Source: Bacillota bacterium
GTDB lineage: Bacteria; Bacillota; Clostridia; Christensenellales; CAG-138
DNA length: 51,080 bases
NCBI GenBank assembly: GCA_023399275.1
Contig: JAEWQH010000076.1
Span: 1 to 51,080 of the forward strand
Direction: 5' to 3'
Shown in pieces: positions 24,183-30,964 of this stretch. Positions within the stretch are counted from its first letter, which is position 1, and each line of letters starts with the position of its first letter. Under the pieces are notes generated by a model. It was not told the DNA's origin. It did no database searches and worked only from the letters and a program-made list of their open reading frames with translations. The translations under genes and the position numbers were made by a program.

Positions 24183-25505
24183 ATGAGTCAACAGACGATA
24201 ACCAGCATCACGGCACGCGAAATACTCGATTCGCGCGGGAATCCGACGGTGGAGGCAGAGGTGACGACCAGCGGCGGCGTGGTCGGCTGGGCTGCCGTTC
24301 CTTCGGGCGCGTCCACGGGCGCATATGAGGCACTGGAGCTTCGGGACGGAGACAAGAGCCGCTACCAGGGCAAAGGCGTGCAGAAAGCCGTCAAAAACGT
24401 GCGCGAGCTGCTCGCGCCGAAGCTCGTCGGCATGGACGTGACCGCCCAGCGCGAGATCGACTATACGATGCTTGCCATCGACGGCACGGCGGATAAGAGC
24501 AAGGTCGGCGCAAACGGCATCCTAGCGGTGTCCCTCGCCACGGCCAATGCAGCCGCCAGAACGCTGGAGCTGCCGCTGTATCGCTACATCGGGGGCGTCA
24601 ACGCGCATGTGCTGCCCGTGCCGATGATGAACGTCATCAACGGCGGCAAGCACGCGGACAACAACATCTCCAGCCAGGAGTTCATGATCATGCCGGTCGG
24701 CGCGCCGTCGTTCGCCGAGGCGCTGCGCTGGGGGGCAGATGTGTTTCACACGCTCAAGGGCATCCTGCATAAAAAGGGCCTGAGCACCTCCGTCGGCGAC
24801 GAGGGCGGCTTTGCCCCGAACCTCTCCGGCGAAGAGGAAGCGCTGGAGACCCTGCTCGAGGCGATCTCGAAAGCGGGCTTTGTCCCCGGCAAGGATTTCA
24901 TGCTCGCCATGGATTCCGCCTCGACCGAGATGTTTGAAGAGGCGAAGGCCGCGGGCAAGGAGGGCAGCTATCTCTTCTGGAAGACCGGCGTGCTCAAGAC
25001 CCGCGAGCAAATGATCCGCTACTGGGCGGATCTCGCGGCGAAATACCCCATCATCTCCCTCGAGGACGGACTTGCGGAGGAGGACTGGGAGGGCTGGCAG
25101 CAGCTCAACAAAGAACTCGGCGGCAAGATCCAACTCGTAGGAGACGATCTGCTGGTAACCAACACCAAGCGCCTTGCGCGCTGCATTGACGAGGAATGCG
25201 CAAATTCAATCCTCATCAAGGTCAACCAGATCGGCTCGCTGACTGAGACGCTGGAGGCCATTGAGATGGCGCAGCGCGCAGGCTACACGGCCGTGACCTC
25301 ACACCGCTCCGGCGAGACGGAGGATACGACCATTGCGGACATCGCGGTCGCCACCAACTCCGGCCAGATCAAGACAGGCGCGCCCTCACGCACGGACCGT
25401 GTGGCGAAGTACAACCGCCTATTGCGCATCGAAGACCAGCTTGGCGCCGCCGCCGTCTACGCAGGCAAGGCCGCCTTCGGCAAGATCGGCAAGCGCATCG
25501 GATAA
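24183..25505 (+). CDS. eno: Enolase (phosphopyruvate hydratase)
   Basis: A 440-residue glycolytic enzyme converting 2-phosphoglycerate to phosphoenolpyruvate. The start ATG at 24183 is chosen over one 15 bases upstream because GGAGG sits 8 bases before it. Conserved blocks are all present: ITAREILDSRGNPTVEAEV, GAPSFAEALRWGADVFH, VGDEGGFAPNLSGEEEALE (general acid Glu), AMDSASTEMF and SLEDGLAEEDW (magnesium ligands), VGDDLLVTN, LIKVNQIGSLTETLEA (catalytic Lys), SHRSGETEDTTIADIAV and GQIKTGAPSRTDRVAKYN. It stands alone with its own terminator, not beside other glycolytic genes. Confidence 0.97.
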   Translation: MSQQTITSITAREILDSRGNPTVEAEVTTSGGVVGWAAVPSGASTGAYEALELRDGDKSRYQGKGVQKAVKNVRELLAPKLVGMDVTAQREIDYTMLAIDGTADKSKVGANGILAVSLATANAAARTLELPLYRYIGGVNAHVLPVPMMNVINGGKHADNNISSQEFMIMPVGAPSFAEALRWGADVFHTLKGILHKKGLSTSVGDEGGFAPNLSGEEEALETLLEAISKAGFVPGKDFMLAMDSASTEMFEEAKAAGKEGSYLFWKTGVLKTREQMIRYWADLAAKYPIISLEDGLAEEDWEGWQQLNKELGGKIQLVGDDLLVTNTKRLARCIDEECANSILIKVNQIGSLTETLEAIEMAQRAGYTAVTSHRSGETEDTTIADIAVATNSGQIKTGAPSRTDRVAKYNRLLRIEDQLGAAAVYAGKAAFGKIGKRIG

Positions 25506-25521
25506 CCCACAGCGGCACATC

Positions 25522-25554
25522 AAAGCCCCCGAACCTATGCGTTCGGGGGCTTTT
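25522..25554 (+). terminator. Terminator after enolase
   Basis: AAAGCCCCCGAAC, CTATGC loop, GTTCGGGGGCTTTT. A perfect 10-base stem flanked by A3 and T4, starting 16 bases after the eno stop. Confidence 0.93.
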
Positions 25555-25611
25555 GCGTGCGTCAAAACGGTTTTAGACCGGTCAAGGGCTCCGTCCCTGA
25601 ACGATCTCAAA

Positions 25612-26268
25612 TCATGCTTCCTCCGAGAATATGCCCAGAATCGGCAAGACGTCCGCCGGCGTCTTCGGATAGTAATCGGCAGGGATGGTGAGATCCGTCG
25701 CGCCCCAGACCGCCAGCGCGCCCTTTGCCCCCGCTGCCCGCGCGCAGAGCATGTCATACGGCGCATCGCCGAGAAACAAGATCTCGGCGGGCGATATGCC
25801 AAAATGCTTTGCCGCAAGCAGCAGCGAATCGGGGGCGGGCTTGGGCGCGGCCACGTCGTCCGCGCAGACCGCGAGATCAAAAAAGTGCGCAATGCCGTAC
25901 TTATGGAAATGCGTTTGATACAGCGCCCGTCCCTGCGAGGTAGCCACGCCGAGCGAAAGCCCCGCGCGACGAATGGCGGCAAGCGTCTGTTCTATGCCAG
26001 CAAACGGCTTGTTTTCGTCCGCCAGCGGCGCGTAGTATTCACTCCAGGTGCGCAGCGTCCTCTCACAATCCGGCAGGTCGAATATTTCGCCGAGCGCGCT
26101 GCCGGGCAGGCCGAGCATCTTGCGCAGACGGCTCTCGTCATGCGCCTCGCCGCCCGTGTCGGCGACCGCGCGCGCCAGCGAGCCGATCAGATTGGGCGCA
26201 GAGTCGATCAGACACGCGTCGATATCGAACATCACGGCTTTAAAATTCGGTGTGCTTGCGTCCTTCAT
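25612..26268 (-). CDS. HAD-superfamily hydrolase, phosphoglycolate phosphatase-like
   Basis: A 218-residue HAD phosphatase with an alpha-helical cap after motif I. Motif I reads FDIDACLIDS instead of the common FDxDGTLxDS. Both aspartates are present, but Gly-Thr is replaced by Ala-Cys. Motif II is GVATSQGR, motif III the Lys in APKPAPDSLLLAAKHFGI, and motif IV FLGDAPYDMLCARAAGAKG. Family members dephosphorylate small phosphorylated metabolites; the substrate cannot be read from sequence. The start has only a weak ribosome binding site. The gene converges with eno and diverges from the DUF1538 gene. Confidence 0.85.
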   Translation of the reverse strand: MKDASTPNFKAVMFDIDACLIDSAPNLIGSLARAVADTGGEAHDESRLRKMLGLPGSALGEIFDLPDCERTLRTWSEYYAPLADENKPFAGIEQTLAAIRRAGLSLGVATSQGRALYQTHFHKYGIAHFFDLAVCADDVAAPKPAPDSLLLAAKHFGISPAEILFLGDAPYDMLCARAAGAKGALAVWGATDLTIPADYYPKTPADVLPILGIFSEEA

Positions 26269-26421
26269 ATGCTGAGCAGTCTATCAGGTTCCGCCCGCGG
26301 AATCAAGCGCCGCCGGCCTTTTCCCGCGCCCGTGTGCGCCGGCTGCGGCGGATCGCCCGCCCGGCGGATATGTGTGCCGCACACAAACTTTGAGATGCGC
26401 TGGATATACTTGCCCGAATTC

Positions 26422-26430
26422 TGTTATAAT
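26422..26430 (+). promoter_or_regulatory. Extended -10 box directly in front of the DUF1538 gene
   Basis: TGT-TATAAT, an extended -10 box, with TATAAT at 26425-26430. Only 7 bases separate it from the ATG at 26438, so the start of transcription would fall on or next to the start codon. There is no ribosome binding site. Confidence 0.55.
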
Positions 26431-26437
26431 ACATTTT

Positions 26438-28168
26438 ATGAAGGCTCTGCGCACACTCAAGGAAGTCCTGCTCTCTTCGCTGCCCCTCGCCGCCATTATC
26501 GTAATCGTCTGCGTCTTTATCGCGCCGCTGGAAAACCCGTCCGATTATGGCAAGCTGGTTGTGGGCTTTTTCTGCGTGGTGATCGGGCAAGCCTTCTTCC
26601 TCGTCGGCCTGGATGAAAGCATCCTCCCGGCTGGCAAGTTAATCGGCAGTTCCCTGCCAAAGCTGAAGAAGAGCCTATTCGTACTGCTTTTCGGCGTGCT
26701 CTTCGGCATCTTCGCGACCGTTGCAGAGCCTGCGCTGGCGGTGCTCGCGCGGCAGACGCACAGCATCCTGGCCGAGGTAAACGAGACGCTGTTCGTTTGG
26801 ATTCTGAGCACGGGCATCGGCATCTTCGTCGGCCTCGCGCTCTACCGCGTGATCAAGGATTTCAGCATCCGCCTGACCTTTGCGCTGCTCTACGGGCTGG
26901 TGTTTCTCATCGTCATCTTCGTGCCGGAGGAGTTCGTTGCCCTCGCCTTTGACGGCAGCGGCGCAACGACGGGGGATATCTCCGTTCCGTTCATTCTGGC
27001 GCTTGGCATCGGCATTTCCGCCACCATGTCCAAGCGAAAGACAAACGAGGATACCTTCGGCATCATCGGCATCGCGTCGGTCGGGCCGATTCTGGCGGTC
27101 TTCCTCTACGGTATCCTGCTCAAGATCGTCCATGGCGGGGAGATCCCGCCTGCGGCCGTCTACAGCCCGGGTGCGACGGGGACGTTTGCCGAAGTGGTGG
27201 CGGAAAACCTCGGCGGCGTCGCGCTGGCGTTGCTGCCGATTCTGGCGGTGTTCGGGGTGTTTCAGCTATTTTTCCTGCGCCTGCCAAAAAAGCAGTTTAT
27301 CCGTATGATGCTTGGTGCGCTGCCGGTCTATGCGGGGCTTTTGATCTTTCTCTCCGGCATCGATTTCGGGTTTGCATTTGCGGGCAAGTACATCGGCGAG
27401 GTGTTTCTGGATTCTTCACGGCCGGATTGGTTTGCCTGGCTGCTGGTGCCGCTGGGGTTCGTCCTCGGCGTGGCCATCACGCTCTCGGAGCCCGCGGTTA
27501 CGGTGCTGGGCGAGCAGCTCGAGGAGATTACAAACGGACACATCCGCAAGGCGACCATCCGATGGACGCTTGCGATCGGCATCGGGTTTGCCGGCATGCT
27601 GATCATGGTGAAAATCCTCACGCAGATCAACATCCTTTGGTTCCTCGTGCCGCTTTACGCGATCGCGCTGCTGATGATGCTCTTTACGTCCGATCTGTTT
27701 GTCGGCCTGGCGTTTGACTCCGGCGGCGTGACGGGCGGGGCGCTGACATCGGCGTTTCTAACGCCGCTGACGCTCGGCACGGCGCAGGCCGTCGCGCAGA
27801 AGGCAGGCCCGGCGGCGCAGTCCGTGCTGACAAACGGCTTTGGCATCATCGCGTTTATCTCCGTAACGCCGCTGATCACCGTACAGGCGCTTGGCATCTT
27901 ATATGAGCGGCAACTGCAGCGCGCCAGGCGACTGCAGGAGGCCTACGAAGCGCAGGAGCACGACGAGCTTGCCACCCTTGTTGCAGGCTTGGCGGACGAG
28001 GATGATACGCCAGACGACGAACCGGCGGCAGACGTCGCCATTTACCAGGACGAACCCGAGGCTGTCGCGCCGGAGCCGGAAGCCCCTGCGCATAGCGCGC
28101 AGCAGGAGCAGATACAACACGACGGGGCGCTCGCGGAAGACGCGGCGGATGCCCGACTGGAGGATTGA
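26438..28168 (+). CDS. DUF1538 family membrane protein with internal duplication
   Basis: A 576-residue integral membrane protein with about 12-14 hydrophobic segments. It is two related halves: E97-P-A in VAEPALAVL pairs with E351-P-A in LSEPAVTVL, D172 in ALAFDGSGATTG pairs with D427 in GLAFDSGGVTGG, and DTFGIIGIASVGPI pairs with NGFGIIAFISVTPL. The offset is about 254 residues. Buried acidic residues in a duplicated fold suggest an ion- or solute-coupled transporter, but DUF1538 has no established function that I know of. The last 85 residues are a hydrophilic, strongly acidic cytoplasmic tail. The conserved LKEVLLSSLPLA places the start at 26438. Two P-II-like genes follow within 4 and 14 bases, suggesting nucleotide- or nitrogen-responsive control. 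Confidence 0.85.
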   Translation: MKALRTLKEVLLSSLPLAAIIVIVCVFIAPLENPSDYGKLVVGFFCVVIGQAFFLVGLDESILPAGKLIGSSLPKLKKSLFVLLFGVLFGIFATVAEPALAVLARQTHSILAEVNETLFVWILSTGIGIFVGLALYRVIKDFSIRLTFALLYGLVFLIVIFVPEEFVALAFDGSGATTGDISVPFILALGIGISATMSKRKTNEDTFGIIGIASVGPILAVFLYGILLKIVHGGEIPPAAVYSPGATGTFAEVVAENLGGVALALLPILAVFGVFQLFFLRLPKKQFIRMMLGALPVYAGLLIFLSGIDFGFAFAGKYIGEVFLDSSRPDWFAWLLVPLGFVLGVAITLSEPAVTVLGEQLEEITNGHIRKATIRWTLAIGIGFAGMLIMVKILTQINILWFLVPLYAIALLMMLFTSDLFVGLAFDSGGVTGGALTSAFLTPLTLGTAQAVAQKAGPAAQSVLTNGFGIIAFISVTPLITVQALGILYERQLQRARRLQEAYEAQEHDELATLVAGLADEDDTPDDEPAADVAIYQDEPEAVAPEPEAPAHSAQQEQIQHDGALAEDAADARLED

Positions 28169-28172
28169 CACC

Positions 28173-28490
28173 ATGAACCAATGCGTGCCGGAGCACATTG
28201 CGTTTCTCGTAATCGTCGCCGGTAGAAAGCAAAAGAGCGCGCTGCTTGAGGTCCTCCTCAAGATGGAGTGCCGGATCGTAAATACCCTGTATGGTAAAAC
28301 CTCGATCCGTGCCGGGCGCCTGGTCGAAATGCTCGGCTTTGTGCCGGAGGAGAACAAGGTGGTCATCACCTGTATTCTGCAAAGGGAAAAGGTCGACGGC
28401 ATATTCGAAACGCTCGAGCGCGACTTTCAGTTTAGCAAGCCGAACACCGGAATCGCATTCACCATCCCGATTTCAGGGATATCGCTGTAG
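28173..28490 (+). CDS. P-II-like regulatory protein (first of two)
   Basis: A 105-residue protein with the ferredoxin-like P-II fold: strand EHIAFLVIVAGRKQKSALLEVL, helix, strand CRIVNTLYGK, strand NKVVITCILQREKVDGIFETLERDF and the end strand GIAFTIPISGISL. Classical GlnB/GlnK has 112 residues with a long T-loop carrying the modified Tyr. Here the T-loop region (about 45-60) is short and lacks it, so this is a P-II-like protein and not a standard nitrogen sensor. GGAGG precedes the ATG. It begins 4 bases after the DUF1538 gene and 14 bases before the second P-II-like gene. Confidence 0.75.
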   Translation: MNQCVPEHIAFLVIVAGRKQKSALLEVLLKMECRIVNTLYGKTSIRAGRLVEMLGFVPEENKVVITCILQREKVDGIFETLERDFQFSKPNTGIAFTIPISGISL

Positions 28491-28504
28491 AAACGGAGGA
28501 ACCC

Positions 28505-28855
28505 ATGGATCAAACCCAGAAGATCAAGGCTTTGTTCATCATCGTCAACGCCGGATACACAGACGCGGTGATGGAGATCGTCCGCGCGGAGGGCGCCAGC
28601 GGCGCCACCATTCTCAATGCACGCGGCGAAGGCGCCAAGCATGAGTCGTTTCTCGGCATCACAGTGGATTCTGAAAAAGAGATGATCATGACGCTTGTAG
28701 ACCAGGAGACGGCGAAGCGGATCACCGCCGCCATGAAAGAAACGGCCGGCTGGAAATCTACCCTGCGTGGTGTTTGCTTTGCTTTGCCGGTAGACCGCGT
28801 GGTCGGCATCAACACCGATACGCTCGCCGCGCTGGAGGCAAAAGCGGAACGGTAG
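28505..28855 (+). CDS. P-II-like regulatory protein (second of two)
   Basis: A 116-residue P-II-family protein. KIKALFIIVNAGYTDAVMEIV is the first strand and helix, and GATILNARGEGAKHESFLGI is the position of the T-loop, here short and without the classical Tyr. MIMTLVDQETAKRITAAMKE is the second strand and helix, and GVCFALPVDRVVGI closes the fold where GlnB has its C-loop. ARGEG is reminiscent of the nucleotide-contacting xRGxG segment of P-II proteins. ATG follows CGGAGGAACCC. The gene ends the DUF1538 operon, with a hairpin terminator about 85 bases later. A membrane-protein partner (DUF1538) is the natural candidate for its target. Confidence 0.82.
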   Translation: MDQTQKIKALFIIVNAGYTDAVMEIVRAEGASGATILNARGEGAKHESFLGITVDSEKEMIMTLVDQETAKRITAAMKETAGWKSTLRGVCFALPVDRVVGINTDTLAALEAKAER

Positions 28856-28939
28856 CGGCGCTGCCGGAGCCGTCGAAAGTTGCTGTTTATTTGCGCCATC
28901 GTGCGTTCTCCTTTGCTGAATGTTTTCGCATCATTCACT

Positions 28940-28964
28940 CTATCGGAGGCCCGATGGCTTTTTT
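28940..28964 (+). terminator. Terminator after the DUF1538/P-II operon
   Basis: CTATCGG, AGGC loop, CCGATGG (one T-G wobble), then C and six T. It separates the DUF1538/P-II genes from the flippase gene. Confidence 0.7.
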
Positions 28965-29061
28965 CTGCTTTCCCCCTCTGGTAAGCTTTTTGAAACGGCA
29001 TCTCAAAACACACGGGGATATGGTTGCATGCCTCCTGATATGGTTATCGCATCGGATCATG

Positions 29062-29067
29062 TATAAT
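29062..29067 (+). promoter_or_regulatory. -10 box directly in front of the flippase gene
   Basis: TATAAT with 7 bases to the ATG at 29075, the same spacing as at the DUF1538 gene. A candidate -35 (TGGTTA at 29041) is poorly spaced. Confidence 0.4.
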
Positions 29068-29074
29068 GGAGAAA

Positions 29075-30721
29075 ATGGTGAATAAAACGCAAAAGAGCTT
29101 TGCAAAAGGCGCAGCTATCCTCGGCGGCGTGGGACTGATTTCCAAGATCATCGGTGCCGTCTATACCATCGCCACGAACTACATCGTCGGGACGCACGGT
29201 ATGTCATATTATATGACTGCTTTTCCCGTATACACGTTTTTGCTGGCAGTATCCGGCGCGGGATTGCCGGTCGCCATTTCCAAGATGGTGTCGGAGCGTG
29301 TTGCGCTGAACGATTATAAAGCGGCATATGCGATTTTTCGCAAGTCATCCGTAGCGCTGGTTGGCATCGGGTTCGTCACGACCGTCTTCATGATGGTGCT
29401 GAGCCGACCGATTGCAACCGCGCTTGGCAGGCCGGATGCCAGCCTGACCATCACGGTTATCGCTCCCTCTTTGTTCTTTGTGGCCATTATCTCGGCATTC
29501 AGGGGCTATTTTCAGGGAATGCAGCAGATGGTGCCGACTGCCGTATCGCAGATCATCGAGCAAGCAGGCAAAGCCGTGGTTGGCCTACTCTTGGCCTGGC
29601 GCTGGAGCGATAAGGGCGAGGTCTATGTGGCGGCCGGCGCGATGCTCGGCATTACGGTCTCCGAGGTTTTCGCGTGTATCTACTTGCTCATCCGCTACCG
29701 CGTGCGAATCGCAGACTTTAAGAGAAATGTCGCAAGCGATCATTACGCGGATTTGACGAAAAATATCGGCAAAAAGCTCGTTTATCTTGCCGCGCCCATC
29801 GTTGTCGGCGCCTGCGCCATGCCGTTTGTTCAGATTGCAGACTCGGCAATTATCACAAATACGCTCAGGAGCATGACAAGCATTATGCTCTTCGGACAAG
29901 AGATTCTTCTGACAACCAAGATCGTCAATTCGCTTTTCAGCCTCTTGACGGCGTATGTCAACCCGATCATCAATATGCCGGCGGTGTTTTCTCTTGCCCT
30001 TGCGGTCAGTCTCGTGCCATCGATCTCCGCATCAAAAACGCGCGGCGACCTGAGGGGCATCTCAACCAAGGCGCGCATCGGGTTCAAGCTTTCCCTGCTG
30101 ATTGGGCTGCCCTGCGCGACCGGTCTTTTTCTGCTGTCAACACCGATCATTCACCTTCTATTTGCACGTCTGACAGGCGAAAATCTAATCATAGCGGGAA
30201 ACCTTATGGGCATCATGGCGATCGCCGTGCTGTTTTTGACCGTCCTTCAGACCATGACGGGGATTCTTCAAGGCATGGGGAAAACCTACTTGCCTGTGAT
30301 CAATCTGTTCATCGGAATCGGCGTGAAAATATTGATCAGTGTCTTCTTCATCCGCGTGCCCGAGGTAAATATTCGGGGGGCTGCGTATGGAACGGTGGTT
30401 TGCTATGCCATTGCGGCATTGCTGGATGTGATCTGCGTCGTCAAGCACGCCAAAGCCCGGCCAAGTCTATTGCATGATATCATCAAACCTATCCTGGCGA
30501 CGGCGTGCATGGGATTGGTCATCTATGCGATCATGCCGCATGTGGCATCCGGCGAATACGATAAGCTCATGACCGTTGGCGTGATTTTGCTCGCGATCGT
30601 CGTATATGTGTTCTCCGTCTTCTTCTTTGGTGCGATCAATCGGGAAGATATGGCGTATCTGCCGGGCGGCAAGCGTATCACATCTATCATGATCCGGTTG
30701 AAAATCTGGAAAGCGAGTTAG
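29075..30721 (+). CDS. Polysaccharide/lipid-linked oligosaccharide flippase (SpoVB/MurJ-like, MOP superfamily)
   Basis: A 548-residue protein with about 14 hydrophobic segments, the topology of the MOP superfamily. The N-terminal KGAAILGGVGLISKIIGAVY and SGAGLPVAISKMVSE are typical of SpoVB-type proteins, and FFVAIISAFRGYFQGMQQMVPTAVSQIIEQ carries the conserved ARGYFQG-like motif. Members flip lipid-linked wall or capsule precursors across the cytoplasmic membrane; SpoVB relatives can act in sporulation or general wall synthesis. Two in-frame ATGs exist. The first (29066) overlaps a TATAAT, so I chose 29075, although GGAG is only 3 bases before it. The gene is monocistronic and converges on tRNA-Leu. 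Confidence 0.87.
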   Translation: MVNKTQKSFAKGAAILGGVGLISKIIGAVYTIATNYIVGTHGMSYYMTAFPVYTFLLAVSGAGLPVAISKMVSERVALNDYKAAYAIFRKSSVALVGIGFVTTVFMMVLSRPIATALGRPDASLTITVIAPSLFFVAIISAFRGYFQGMQQMVPTAVSQIIEQAGKAVVGLLLAWRWSDKGEVYVAAGAMLGITVSEVFACIYLLIRYRVRIADFKRNVASDHYADLTKNIGKKLVYLAAPIVVGACAMPFVQIADSAIITNTLRSMTSIMLFGQEILLTTKIVNSLFSLLTAYVNPIINMPAVFSLALAVSLVPSISASKTRGDLRGISTKARIGFKLSLLIGLPCATGLFLLSTPIIHLLFARLTGENLIIAGNLMGIMAIAVLFLTVLQTMTGILQGMGKTYLPVINLFIGIGVKILISVFFIRVPEVNIRGAAYGTVVCYAIAALLDVICVVKHAKARPSLLHDIIKPILATACMGLVIYAIMPHVASGEYDKLMTVGVILLAIVVYVFSVFFFGAINREDMAYLPGGKRITSIMIRLKIWKAS

Positions 30722-30774
30722 CAGGTCATAAAGCGCAAAAGTAGCGCCTGCGTGCGCTGCAATCTGCCCAAAAT

Positions 30775-30792
30775 CCCCAATGATTGGGGCTT
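30775..30792. terminator. Short hairpin after the flippase gene
   Basis: CCCCAA-TGA-TTGGGG, followed by CTTT on the plus strand and by ATTTT on the minus strand. A modest bidirectional terminator candidate. Confidence 0.5.
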
Positions 30793-30803
30793 TGGGGGCA
30801 GAC

Positions 30804-30827
30804 AAAAAGGCCCCCATTCGGGAGCCT
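30804..30827 (-). terminator. Terminator of tRNA-Leu
   Basis: On the minus strand AGGCTCCC, GAAT, GGGGGCC then TTTTTG, starting 7 bases after the tRNA CCA end. Confidence 0.75.
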
Positions 30828-30834
30828 CTGTGTT

Positions 30835-30917
30835 TGGTGCGACCGAAGGGATTTGAACCCTTAAGGTTTCCCCGACGGATTTTAAGTCCGTTGTGTATGC
30901 CGTTCCACCACGGTCGC
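30835..30917 (-). tRNA. tRNA-Leu (UAA anticodon)
   Basis: An 83-base cloverleaf on the minus strand. The acceptor stem is GCGACCG/CGGTCGC with encoded ACCA at the 3' end. The anticodon arm is ACGGA-CTTAAAA-TCCGT with anticodon TAA at 30884-30882. A variable arm with CGGGGAAACCTTA follows (class II, as expected for Leu), and the T arm is AGGGTTCAAATCCCT. A promoter lies directly upstream and a terminator directly downstream, so it is a single-gene unit. It reads UUA (and possibly UUG) codons, rare in a GC-rich genome. Confidence 0.95.
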
Positions 30918-30926
30918 AACGTGAAT

Positions 30927-30954
30927 ATTTTACCATGCGCGGGCGGAATGTCAA
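30927..30954 (-). promoter_or_regulatory. Promoter of tRNA-Leu
   Basis: Minus strand TTGACA (30954-30949), 16 bases, TAAAAT (30932-30927). Transcription would start within about 8 bases of the mature tRNA 5' end. Confidence 0.7.
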
Positions 30955-30964
30955 TTCACACTGC

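Noticed and set aside
26372..26437. Longer start for the DUF1538 protein at 26372
   Set aside because: The extra residues include Cys/Arg-rich sequence unlike the family, and the TATAAT at 26425 would lie inside the coding region. The conserved LKEVLLSSLP starts just after the ATG at 26438.
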